A DNA stretch of 8,315 nucleotides, from positions 1 through 8,315 of the forward strand of contig QKHD01000266.1 in assembly GCA_003250175.1 (NCBI GenBank), read 5' to 3'. The stretch comes from Helicobacteraceae bacterium. GTDB taxonomy: Bacteria > Campylobacterota > Campylobacteria > Campylobacterales > SZUA-545. The notes under the pieces are model-generated. The model did no database searches, was not told where the DNA came from, and worked only from the letters and a program-made list of their open reading frames with translations. A program made the translations under genes and the position numbers. This document shows positions 1 to 6,072 of the stretch, piece by piece. The first letter of the stretch is position 1; each line of letters starts with the position of its first letter.

Positions 1-171
1 ACAGCTGACCAAGCTCTTGAGTACAAAGAACTTGCACGTAAAATCATCGCCAACGACCTGAAAGTTATCCCAACTCCTCTGGAAATGGATGACCTGGAAG
101 ACCTTCTTATGGAATTCGGTCTTGAAGAAGAAGTTGACGAAGAAAACGTTGGTAAAGCGGCTCACGCCTAA
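1..171 (+). CDS. nifH: nitrogenase iron protein (NifH), C-terminal 56 residues, 5' truncated
   Basis: Frame 1 is open from the first base to a TAA at 169-171 and encodes the last 56 residues of dinitrogenase reductase, the homodimeric Fe-S ATPase that passes electrons to NifDK. The stretch EYKELARKII, then VIPTPLEMDDLEDLLMEFG and the acidic tail ending VGKAAHA match the C-terminal helix and tail of NifH (Azotobacter NifH has a comparable LLMEFG segment and a VGK tail). The nucleotide-binding P-loop and the [4Fe-4S] cysteines lie upstream of the window and cannot be checked. Codons are strongly biased to T-ending Gly, Val and Arg codons, as expected for a very highly expressed gene. The downstream neighbours (small ORF, nifD, nifK) make this the first part of a nifH-D-K unit. 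Identification is firm; only the 5' end is missing. Confidence 0.96.
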   Translation, partial: TADQALEYKELARKIIANDLKVIPTPLEMDDLEDLLMEFGLEEEVDEENVGKAAHA

Positions 172-190
172 TTACCGCACTTCTGCTCTA

Positions 191-230
191 GCTGCCTAAC
201 AGCAGCCCGTTTCCGGAGCGGTTCTCCGGA
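191..230 (+). promoter_or_regulatory. two tandem hairpins behind nifH
   Basis: Two perfect stem-loops follow each other in the nifH to small-ORF gap. The first is GCTGC, loop CTAACA, GCAGC (191-206). The second is TCCGGAG, loop CGGTT, CTCCGGA (212-230). No U-run follows the second stem (the next bases are GATAAATAAA), so a strong intrinsic terminator is unlikely. In other diazotrophs, stems after nifH protect the 3' end of an excess nifH message or cause partial termination, giving more Fe protein than MoFe protein. That role here is inference. The rest of the gap (172-268) holds only the ribosome binding site of the next gene, AAGGAG at 257-262. Confidence 0.6.
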
Positions 231-268
231 GATAAATAAAGCAAAAATAGAAATTCAAGGAGACCACA

Positions 269-508
269 ATGTTTATTCTAGGTATGCACTTCCCAGCTGA
301 AATGGGTAACAAAATCCCTGACGAAAAAGTCGTCGCGAAACTTGACGAAGCCAAAGTCGGTTCTTACAAAGAAATCAAACTGAAAATGGGTAAAGATCGC
401 AAAGCCCTGACAGAACTGAGCTACAGCAAAACTGATACATTCATGTTCAAAGCTCTGTCTTACTATTTCGAACTTGATAACGAAGCGAAAGAAGAAAAAT
501 TACACTAA
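269..508 (+). CDS. unrecognised small nif-cluster protein, N-terminal part before an apparent frameshift
   Basis: The ATG at 269 lies 6 bases after AAGGAG (257-262). The frame encodes 79 residues and stops at TAA 506-508. The protein begins MFILGMHFPAEMGNKIPDEK, is rich in Lys and Glu, contains no Cys and has no signal peptide or membrane segment. I do not recognise the family. It sits between nifH and nifD, the slot that holds the PII-like nifI1/nifI2 pair in methanogens, but it shows no PII sequence pattern. The codon bias (AAA, GAA, GGT, CTG) matches nifH and nifD, so it was translated as part of that unit. The natural product is probably about 115 residues: coding-like sequence continues in the +1-shifted frame from 501 to a TGA at 615-617 (separate entry). 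The last residues before the TAA (KLH) are therefore probably out of frame. Function unknown. Confidence 0.7.
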   Translation: MFILGMHFPAEMGNKIPDEKVVAKLDEAKVGSYKEIKLKMGKDRKALTELSYSKTDTFMFKALSYYFELDNEAKEEKLH

Positions 509-617
509 CCGTTATCAAATCTCTGAACTGTCCAAGCGTCTGGACAAAGACGATGAGACTATGGCTCTTTGCAAAAAATTCGACTCTATGGAAATGTTTA
601 CAATCCAAGCCGTCTGA
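501..617 (+). pseudogene. frame-displaced 3' part of the small nifH-nifD intergenic gene
   Basis: Read from 501, this stretch gives YTNRYQISELSKRLDKDDET, then MALCKKFDSMEMFTIQAV and a TGA at 615-617. Its composition and codon use resemble the preceding ORF and nifD. It has no start codon with a ribosome binding site; the in-frame ATG at 561 has none. It therefore reads as the C-terminal third of the gene starting at 269. Dropping one A from the A5 run at 495-499 joins the two parts into one 115-residue protein (through EENYTNRYQ) that ends 37 bases before nifD, which restores normal operon spacing. The break could be a sequencing or assembly error at the homopolymer, a real inactivating mutation, or less probably a +1 programmed frameshift. 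I favour the indel explanation. Confidence 0.65.
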
Positions 618-654
618 TCTAGCAGCCTAAGAACGCATCAATAAGGAGAAAAAA

Positions 655-2124
655 ATGGGTCCAGAAACTTTAGAAGCCAAACAAAAAGCGGCCGTCGAAG
701 AGGTACTTGCCAAGTACCCTGAGAAGGCCCGCAAAAACCGTGCGAAACACATCGGTGTTGGTAGCCCGGACGACAACACTGCAAAAACTTGCGGTGGTGT
801 TCGAAGTAACAAGAAAACTGTTCCAGGTGTTATGAGCCAACGTGGTTGTGCCTACGCTGGTTCCAAAGGGGTTGTATGGGGTCCTATCAAAGATATGATC
901 CACATCTCCCACGGTCCTATCGGTTGTGGTCAATACAGCCGTGGTGGCCGACGTAACTACTACATCGGTACAACCGGTGTTGATACCTACGTAACCATGA
1001 ACTTCTCTACCGACTTCCAAGAAAAAGACATCGTCTTCGGTGGGGATAAAAAACTTGAGCAGTGCATCGACGAAATCAATGAACTGTTCCCTCTGAACAA
1101 CGGTATTACCATTCAATCCGAATGTCCAATCGGTCTGATCGGTGACGACATCGGTGCGGTTGCCCGTACTAAGAGCAAAGCCACTGGCCAAAACCTGATC
1201 CCTGTAAACTGCGAAGGTTTCCGTGGGGTTTCCCAGTCCCTGGGTCACCACATCGCGAACGACGCGGTACGTGATTATGTTTTCGACAAGCCAACTGGTA
1301 TGGATACTGCAACTCACGAAGTTACAGATTATGACGTAGCGATCATCGGTGACTATAACATCGGTGGTGACGCATGGTCTTCCCGTATTCTTCTTGAAGA
1401 AATGGGTCTGCGTGTTGTAGCTCAGTGGTCCGGTGACGCGACTCTCAAAGAGATGGCGCTGACTCCTAAGGTTAAACTGAACCTGCTGCACTGCTACCGA
1501 TCCATGAACTACATCTCCCGACACATGGAGAAAGAGTACGGTATTCCATGGACTGAATATAACTTCTTCGGACCTAGCCAGACTACGAAGTCTCTGCGAA
1601 AAATCGCGACATTCTTCGATGAGTCTATCCAGAAAAAATGTGAAGAAGTTATCGCGAAATACCAGCCAATGATCGACGGCGTTACTGCGAAGTACAAGCC
1701 AGGTCTGGAAGGTAAAAAAGTCATGCTGTTCGTTGGTGGTCTGCGACCTCGCCACGTTATCGGCGCTTATGAAGATCTTGGTATGGAAGTTATCGGTACC
1801 GGTTACGAATTTGCTCACGATGATGACTACAAACGTACAACTGAAGAGATCTTCCGATCTACTATCATCTATGACGACGTCAACGAATACGAGCTTGAGG
1901 CTTTCGTTAAGAAACTTCAGCCAGATCTCGTTGCTTCCGGTATTAAAGAGAAGTATGTCTTCCAGAAAATGGGTCTGCCTTACCGACAGATGCACTCCTG
2001 GGACTACAGCGGTCCGTACCACGGGTATGACGGTTTTGCTATCTTTGCCAAGGATATGGATCTGGCAATCAACTCTCCAGTATGGAGCCATAGCAAAGCA
2101 CCGTGGGACAAAGCAGCAAACTAA
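655..2124 (+). CDS. nifD: nitrogenase molybdenum-iron protein alpha chain (NifD)
   Basis: NifD is the alpha subunit of the cytoplasmic alpha2-beta2 MoFe protein that reduces N2 to NH3 and evolves H2; it holds FeMo-cofactor and shares the P-cluster with NifK. The 489-residue length fits the family (Azotobacter 492). P-cluster ligands are Cys65 (RGCAYAGSKG), Cys91 (GPIGCGQYS) and Cys157 (SECPIGLIGDD), matching Azotobacter Cys62, 88 and 154. FeMo-co ligands are Cys280 (LNLLHCYRS) and His447 (MHSWDYSGP), matching Cys275 and His442. The substrate-channel residues Gln194 and His198 lie in GVSQSLGHHIAND. Cofactor-site Val73 is the standard residue. The start ATG at 655 follows AAGGAG (643-648). The nifK start is 10 bases after the stop, so the two are translated together. 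Nothing is missing, and it reads as an active molybdenum enzyme rather than VnfD or AnfD. Confidence 0.97.
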   Translation: MGPETLEAKQKAAVEEVLAKYPEKARKNRAKHIGVGSPDDNTAKTCGGVRSNKKTVPGVMSQRGCAYAGSKGVVWGPIKDMIHISHGPIGCGQYSRGGRRNYYIGTTGVDTYVTMNFSTDFQEKDIVFGGDKKLEQCIDEINELFPLNNGITIQSECPIGLIGDDIGAVARTKSKATGQNLIPVNCEGFRGVSQSLGHHIANDAVRDYVFDKPTGMDTATHEVTDYDVAIIGDYNIGGDAWSSRILLEEMGLRVVAQWSGDATLKEMALTPKVKLNLLHCYRSMNYISRHMEKEYGIPWTEYNFFGPSQTTKSLRKIATFFDESIQKKCEEVIAKYQPMIDGVTAKYKPGLEGKKVMLFVGGLRPRHVIGAYEDLGMEVIGTGYEFAHDDDYKRTTEEIFRSTIIYDDVNEYELEAFVKKLQPDLVASGIKEKYVFQKMGLPYRQMHSWDYSGPYHGYDGFAIFAKDMDLAINSPVWSHSKAPWDKAAN

Positions 2125-2134
2125 GGAGTAAGTC

Positions 2135-3667
2135 ATGCAAGAAGTAGAAAAAATCGTAAATGGTAAGGATCTCTTCCAGAGACCTGAATACCAAGAAGTC
2201 CTTGAAGGCAAAAAACAATTTGAATCCTCTTACGGTGCGACGAATCCTGAAAAAGTTTCCGAAGTTGCTGAGTGGACTAAATCCTGGGAATACCGCGAGA
2301 AGAACCTTGCTCGTGAAGCCCTGACCGTTAACCCTGCTAAAGCATGTCAACCTCTGGGCGCCGTTATGGCTGCTCTGGGCTTTGAAAACACCATGCCTTA
2401 TGTTCACGGTTCCCACGGTTGTGTAGCTTACTTCCGTAGCTACTTCACCCGTCACTTTAAAGAGCCGACTCCTTGTGTTTCCGACTCTATGACTGAAGAT
2501 GCAGCGGTATTCGGTGGTCTTGCCAACATGAAAGACGGCCTGAAAAACTGTAAAGCTATCTACAACCCGGATATGATCGCCGTTTCCACCACATGTATGG
2601 CGGAAGTTATCGGTGACGACCTCAACGCCTTCATTACTGCAGCGCGTGAGGAGAGCGAAGGTCTGCTTCCAGAAAGCATGCCAATTCCGTACGCTCACAC
2701 ACCAAGCTTTGTTGGTAGCCACATTACCGGTTACGACAACATGATGCACTCCTTCCTCTCCCAAGTCGGTGAGCAAGGTACTAAGACAAACAAAATCAAC
2801 ATCATCCCAGGTTTCGAAACCTACATCGGCAGCCTTCGCGAAGTGAAGAAAATTGCCGCTGCATTCGGTGACGACTGTGTGATGATCGGTGATCACTCTG
2901 ATCAGTGGGATATGCCTGCTGGTGATTACCAAATGTTCTCCGGCGGTACTACGATTGCAGAACTGAAAGATGCGCCTAACGCTAAGGCGACTATCTCTCT
3001 GCAGAAGTACACCACCAAGAAAACCATGAAGCTGACAAAAAAATGGAAGCAAGAAAAACTGGAACTCAACCCAATCGGTCTGAAAGGTACTGACGAATTC
3101 GTTATGGCTCTTTCCGAACTGACAGGTAAAGAAGTTCCAGCTGAGCTGAAAATTGCCCGCGGCCGATTCGTTGACGCGATGCAAGACAGCTACCCCTATA
3201 TGCACGGCAAAAAATTTGCCATCTGGGGTGACCCTGACTTCCTGCTCGGTATGGTTAGCTTCCTGATCGAAATGGGTGCTGAGCCTACTCACGTACTGTG
3301 CCACAACGCTCCTAGCGGCTGGGAAGAAGAGATGCGTGCGCTTCTCGACACCTGCCCTGCTAAAGCTGACTGCCATGTATGGGCCGGCAAAGACCTCTGG
3401 GCAATGCGAAGCCTCCTGTTCACTGAACCGGTTGACTTCATGATCGGTAACGTTTATGGTAAAGAACTGATGAGAGATACTGGTATTCCAATCATCTACA
3501 TCGGCTTCCCAATCTTCGACCGACACCACCTGCACCGATACTCTATCTCCGGATATGAGGGCGGTCTGAACCTGCTGACTTGGATCACCAACAAGATCCT
3601 CGACAAGCTGGACGAAGATACCAAACAAATCGCGAAGACAGACTACTTCTTCGACGCGGTTCGCTAA
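2135..3667 (+). CDS. nifK: nitrogenase molybdenum-iron protein beta chain (NifK)
   Basis: NifK is the beta subunit of the MoFe protein; it completes the P-cluster and docks NifH. The protein has 510 residues, slightly shorter than the Azotobacter subunit (523). It has an N-terminal extension (QRPEYQEVLEGKKQFE) typical of the long NifK form that wraps around NifD. P-cluster ligands are Cys71 (PAKACQPLGA), Cys96 (HGSHGCVAYFRSYF) and Cys154 (STTCMAEVIGDD), and the redox-sensitive Ser191 lies in AHTPSFVGSH (Azotobacter Cys70, 95, 153 and Ser188). The C-terminal FPIFDRHHLHR and GYEGG segments are also characteristic. The ribosome binding site AAGGAG (2123-2128) overlaps the nifD stop, which points to coupled translation. 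A strong terminator follows at 3683, so nifK ends the highly expressed unit. Codon bias equals that of nifD. Confidence 0.97.
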   Translation: MQEVEKIVNGKDLFQRPEYQEVLEGKKQFESSYGATNPEKVSEVAEWTKSWEYREKNLAREALTVNPAKACQPLGAVMAALGFENTMPYVHGSHGCVAYFRSYFTRHFKEPTPCVSDSMTEDAAVFGGLANMKDGLKNCKAIYNPDMIAVSTTCMAEVIGDDLNAFITAAREESEGLLPESMPIPYAHTPSFVGSHITGYDNMMHSFLSQVGEQGTKTNKINIIPGFETYIGSLREVKKIAAAFGDDCVMIGDHSDQWDMPAGDYQMFSGGTTIAELKDAPNAKATISLQKYTTKKTMKLTKKWKQEKLELNPIGLKGTDEFVMALSELTGKEVPAELKIARGRFVDAMQDSYPYMHGKKFAIWGDPDFLLGMVSFLIEMGAEPTHVLCHNAPSGWEEEMRALLDTCPAKADCHVWAGKDLWAMRSLLFTEPVDFMIGNVYGKELMRDTGIPIIYIGFPIFDRHHLHRYSISGYEGGLNLLTWITNKILDKLDEDTKQIAKTDYFFDAVR

Positions 3668-3682
3668 ATCTTTTTCTACCCT

Positions 3683-3725
3683 GGCCTTCCGGGTCTCCCC
3701 CGGTCCGGAGGGCCTCTTTTCTTCT
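3683..3725 (+). terminator. intrinsic terminator after nifK
   Basis: GGCCTTCCGG (3683-3692) pairs with CCGGAGGGCC (3705-3714) over 10 base pairs with one G-U pair, around a 12-base loop. The pyrimidine/U-rich tract TCTTTTCTTCT follows at 3715-3725. It starts 15 bases after the nifK stop and should end the nifHDK transcript, separating it from the accessory genes. Confidence 0.85.
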
Positions 3726-3735
3726 AGTAAACTAG
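3724..3735. repeat. 12-bp palindrome CTAGT-AA-ACTAG
   Basis: CTAGT (3724-3728), AA, ACTAG (3731-3735) is a perfect inverted repeat directly behind the terminator U-tract and about 66 bases before the GNAT start codon. It may be an operator for the downstream gene, a small second stem, or chance. The remaining gap up to 3801 is T-rich and pyrimidine-rich; I see no convincing -35/-10 pair or sigma54 site in it. Confidence 0.35.
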
Positions 3736-3801
3736 ATTGTTCTCAAACCCACCTTTTTGTTTTTGAATCCTCTTTTTTGCCTTGCAAATAAAGGATGCTC
3801 C

Positions 3802-4458
3802 ATGGAAGTTCTCAACCTCAACCATGCTGATTACCAGCAATCAGTCTCCCGTATCGGCGATGAAGCGACCCGAAATTTTGCCTCCCAGTCCGAGACATGG
3901 TGGAACCGCCACTTCAGCTGGAAAAGCCACGGATGCCGCGTATTGGTTAACTCACTCGGCGAACACCTCTCCTATCTTTTTTACAATGTCGACCGTTACC
4001 GTGAATACATGACGATTCACAATGTCTTTACCCCGGAAAAATACCGTCGAAAAGGTCATGCCCTGCACCTTTTGGACCGTGTTTTTAACTACCAGGCCGG
4101 AAGGGAAGTACAACGCTTTCACCTGAGTGCCACTCCGGAGGCACTTGGATTTTATGCACAATTTCCACTTATCTACTGGGGTGTTGACGAAATCGGCAAC
4201 TACCACTGCGATCTACCTCTTCCGCAAAACGGTATCGGTGGCCTTTCCGATATGATCGATTTACAGGAAAATCGTGAACTTCTCGGTAACCATGAAGCGG
4301 AAATTTTTAACAAAGTCAGCCAGAACGGTAACCATTTTTCACCGGAATCGTTACACATCATGGAAGAATCCAACAGTTTTTTGGGCGAATCATTCCGCCA
4401 TCAAGCCTTATGTGATATCCTTAGTCAACAAAAAGACAATAAAATAAGAAAGAATTAA
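3802..4458 (+). CDS. GNAT-family N-acetyltransferase-like protein
   Basis: The likely start is the ATG at 3802, 6 bases after AAAGGA (3790-3795), giving 218 residues. A longer frame from TTG 3757 has no ribosome binding site and starts inside the T-rich leader. The GNAT core is visible: the beta4 strand YMTIHNVFTPEKY leads into the acetyl-CoA pyrophosphate loop RRKGHA (residues 82-87, the Q/RxxGxG/A motif). Later, RFHLSATPEALGFYAQFPLI (about 105-124) resembles the conserved FY helix near the CoA thiol. The N-terminal part (TWWNRHFSWKSHGCRVLVNS) would form the first strands. The C-terminal 75 residues or so, after LPLPQNGIGG, are polar and unassigned. Substrate is unknown; a small metabolite or a nitrogenase-related protein are both possible, and only position supports the second. 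It follows the nifK terminator and precedes the cyclase unit, so it is probably transcribed separately or by read-through. Confidence 0.72.
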   Translation: MEVLNLNHADYQQSVSRIGDEATRNFASQSETWWNRHFSWKSHGCRVLVNSLGEHLSYLFYNVDRYREYMTIHNVFTPEKYRRKGHALHLLDRVFNYQAGREVQRFHLSATPEALGFYAQFPLIYWGVDEIGNYHCDLPLPQNGIGGLSDMIDLQENRELLGNHEAEIFNKVSQNGNHFSPESLHIMEESNSFLGESFRHQALCDILSQQKDNKIRKN

Positions 4459-4498
4459 CTTTAAATTTTTAATCTATATTTTTCTTTTTCTCTAAACA

Positions 4499-4513
4499 TA
4501 TTCTATTAGAATA
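4499..4513 (+). promoter_or_regulatory. palindrome over a possible -10 box upstream of the cyclase gene
   Basis: TATTCTA (4499-4505), T, TAGAATA (4507-4513) is a perfect 7+1+7 inverted repeat. Its right arm contains TAGAAT (4507-4512), one mismatch from TATAAT. T-tracts lie upstream at 4466-4470, 4479-4483 and 4485-4489, the pattern of Campylobacterota sigma70 promoters that lack a -35 box. The predicted transcript would start near 4519, about 24 bases before the GTG start. A repressor dimer on the palindrome could block the promoter. This is the only structure I see in the AT-rich gap 4459-4542 apart from the ribosome binding site near 4531-4540. Confidence 0.4.
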
Positions 4514-4542
4514 ATAAACCTAAATATTTAAAAGGCAAGGCT

Positions 4543-6069
4543 GTGGGAAAAGTACAAGAATTTATCCGGAAAATTCTTTCGATAATCAATGAAAAGCTGG
4601 CTGCAACAAAGTTTTCAGGCTCTCCTACCACGGAAAACCCCCTCAAACTGCTGATTAAGCGGGGCGGACTCAAACTCAAATTGATTGGTTTTGCAACCCT
4701 GGTTATCTTAACCACGGTGGTTCTGGTCAGCACGATTATTGTTCAATTGATGAAGAGTTCGATTGAGAGCAAAGCCTTCGAGGTTGCCACCACCTCGATC
4801 GAACGTCTGGGTGACTTCTCCATCCACGCCCTGCTGGAGCGCTCCTACGAAAACCGCCTCAACCTCAACGAGATGGTTAAAGATATTCAGGCCTCCAATA
4901 TCGAAGGGGTTTTGGATATCGCGATTTATGAGCGGGTCAAGGGTGAAAAATCCATCGACTTCAAATACATGGCCGGTTTCCACCAGGAACATGAAGGCAC
5001 CAATCTGGACGATGCACAAACCGTAGCCACCCTAAACGACAACATTGCCGAAACCGTTACCTACAAAGAGGTCACCATTACCACAGCCGACGGTGAAATC
5101 GAAGCCTTCCGCTTTGTTCGACCCATCCTCTATACCTTCCAGAAACGAACCATTCTTCTCGGTGTAGCGGTCCTTGATTATGACCAGGAAGCGATCAACG
5201 GCATCATCAAAAAAGTTATCCGCATCGCCATGCTGGTAACCGTCCTCGTTTTGGCGGCCACCATGGTGCTGGTCTATTTTGCAGGCCTCAGCTTTACGCG
5301 ACCCATCCTCACCATTGCCCAGGCAGCAACCGACGTTTCCCAGGGTAATCTGAATATCGACCTCGATATCAAGACCCACGACGAGATCGGCGAGCTGGCC
5401 AGCCGGTTTAACCAGATGGTTACCGGTCTGCGTGAACGGGAAAAGATGCAAAAGTTCGTCTCCGGATCAACCATTGACATGATCAAAGGCGACTCCAAAG
5501 CCCAGCTAGTCCTGGGCGGCGAATACCGGGCCATGACTTTCCTCTTTACGGATGTGCGCGGCTTTACCGCCATGAGCGAAAGCAAAAAACCAGATGAAGT
5601 TGTTACGATCATCAACTTCTACCTCAATCTCCAGTCCGAGATCATCAAAGCCCACGGCGGTGACATCGACAAATTTGTCGGTGATGAGATTATGGCCTCG
5701 TTCAGCGGTGACGACGGTGTCGACAGCGCCATGAAAGCCGCGGTCGAAATCCAGCGCACCATTGCCAAAGAGAATAAAAAACGTGCCAAAGCCGGCCTGA
5801 CCGTCTGCGAAGTCGGTATCGGCATCAACTATGGCGAAGTCATCGTCGGCAACATCGGCTCCAACGACCGCATGGACTTTACCTCCATGGGGGCGACCGT
5901 CAACCTGGCGGCACGGCTCTGCTCCGCCGCTACCCCCAGCCAGGTCCTGGTGGAAAAAACCACCTGCGAACGTGCCAAAGAGAGTTTTGACATTGTTGAA
6001 CAGACGCCGATCCAGGCCAAGGGTATCGCCCAGCCTGTGGCAGTCTATGAAATTGTAACCAAGGAGTAA
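4543..6069 (+). CDS. membrane-bound class III adenylate cyclase with HAMP domain
   Basis: Predicted to make cAMP from ATP at the inner membrane. The 508-residue protein starts at GTG 4543 behind AAAGGCAAGG (4531-4540). Order: cytoplasmic N-terminus (1-45), membrane segment about 46-70 (LIGFATLVILTTVVLVSTI), periplasmic sensor-sized domain about 71-225, membrane segment about 226-250 (IAMLVTVLVLAATMVLVYF), HAMP about 251-303 (RPI and DEIGELASRFNQM), cyclase domain about 328-505. Metal-binding Asp337 (FLFTDVRGFTAMSE) and Asp381 (DKFVGDEIMASF), purine-contacting Lys377, and transition-state Asn454 and Arg458 (ATVNLAARL) are all present. The usual Asp of a GDTVN motif is Ala451, followed by Thr452; Thr serves as adenine contact in some cyanobacterial-type cyclases, so adenylate specificity is likely but not proven. 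The lipoprotein gene follows 3 bp later. The signal sensed by the periplasmic part is unknown. Confidence 0.88.
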   Translation: MGKVQEFIRKILSIINEKLAATKFSGSPTTENPLKLLIKRGGLKLKLIGFATLVILTTVVLVSTIIVQLMKSSIESKAFEVATTSIERLGDFSIHALLERSYENRLNLNEMVKDIQASNIEGVLDIAIYERVKGEKSIDFKYMAGFHQEHEGTNLDDAQTVATLNDNIAETVTYKEVTITTADGEIEAFRFVRPILYTFQKRTILLGVAVLDYDQEAINGIIKKVIRIAMLVTVLVLAATMVLVYFAGLSFTRPILTIAQAATDVSQGNLNIDLDIKTHDEIGELASRFNQMVTGLREREKMQKFVSGSTIDMIKGDSKAQLVLGGEYRAMTFLFTDVRGFTAMSESKKPDEVVTIINFYLNLQSEIIKAHGGDIDKFVGDEIMASFSGDDGVDSAMKAAVEIQRTIAKENKKRAKAGLTVCEVGIGINYGEVIVGNIGSNDRMDFTSMGATVNLAARLCSAATPSQVLVEKTTCERAKESFDIVEQTPIQAKGIAQPVAVYEIVTKE

Positions 6070-6072
6070 GCC

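Noticed and set aside
269..617. PII-like NifI1/NifI2 regulator between nifH and nifD
   Set aside because: Position and repaired length fit, but there is no PII pattern in the sequence.
670..2211. 513-codon open frame on the minus strand opposite nifD
   Set aside because: It is a long antisense frame made possible by the strong codon bias of nifD; the protein has no recognisable motif and nifD is certain.
2069..3628. 519-codon open frame on the minus strand opposite nifK
   Set aside because: Same cause as the frame opposite nifD: codon-bias shadow of a certain gene, no ribosome binding site logic or protein features.
3757..3801. Upstream TTG start for the GNAT gene adding 15 residues
   Set aside because: No ribosome binding site precedes it and the added residues come from the T-rich leader; the ATG at 3802 has AAAGGA at the right distance.
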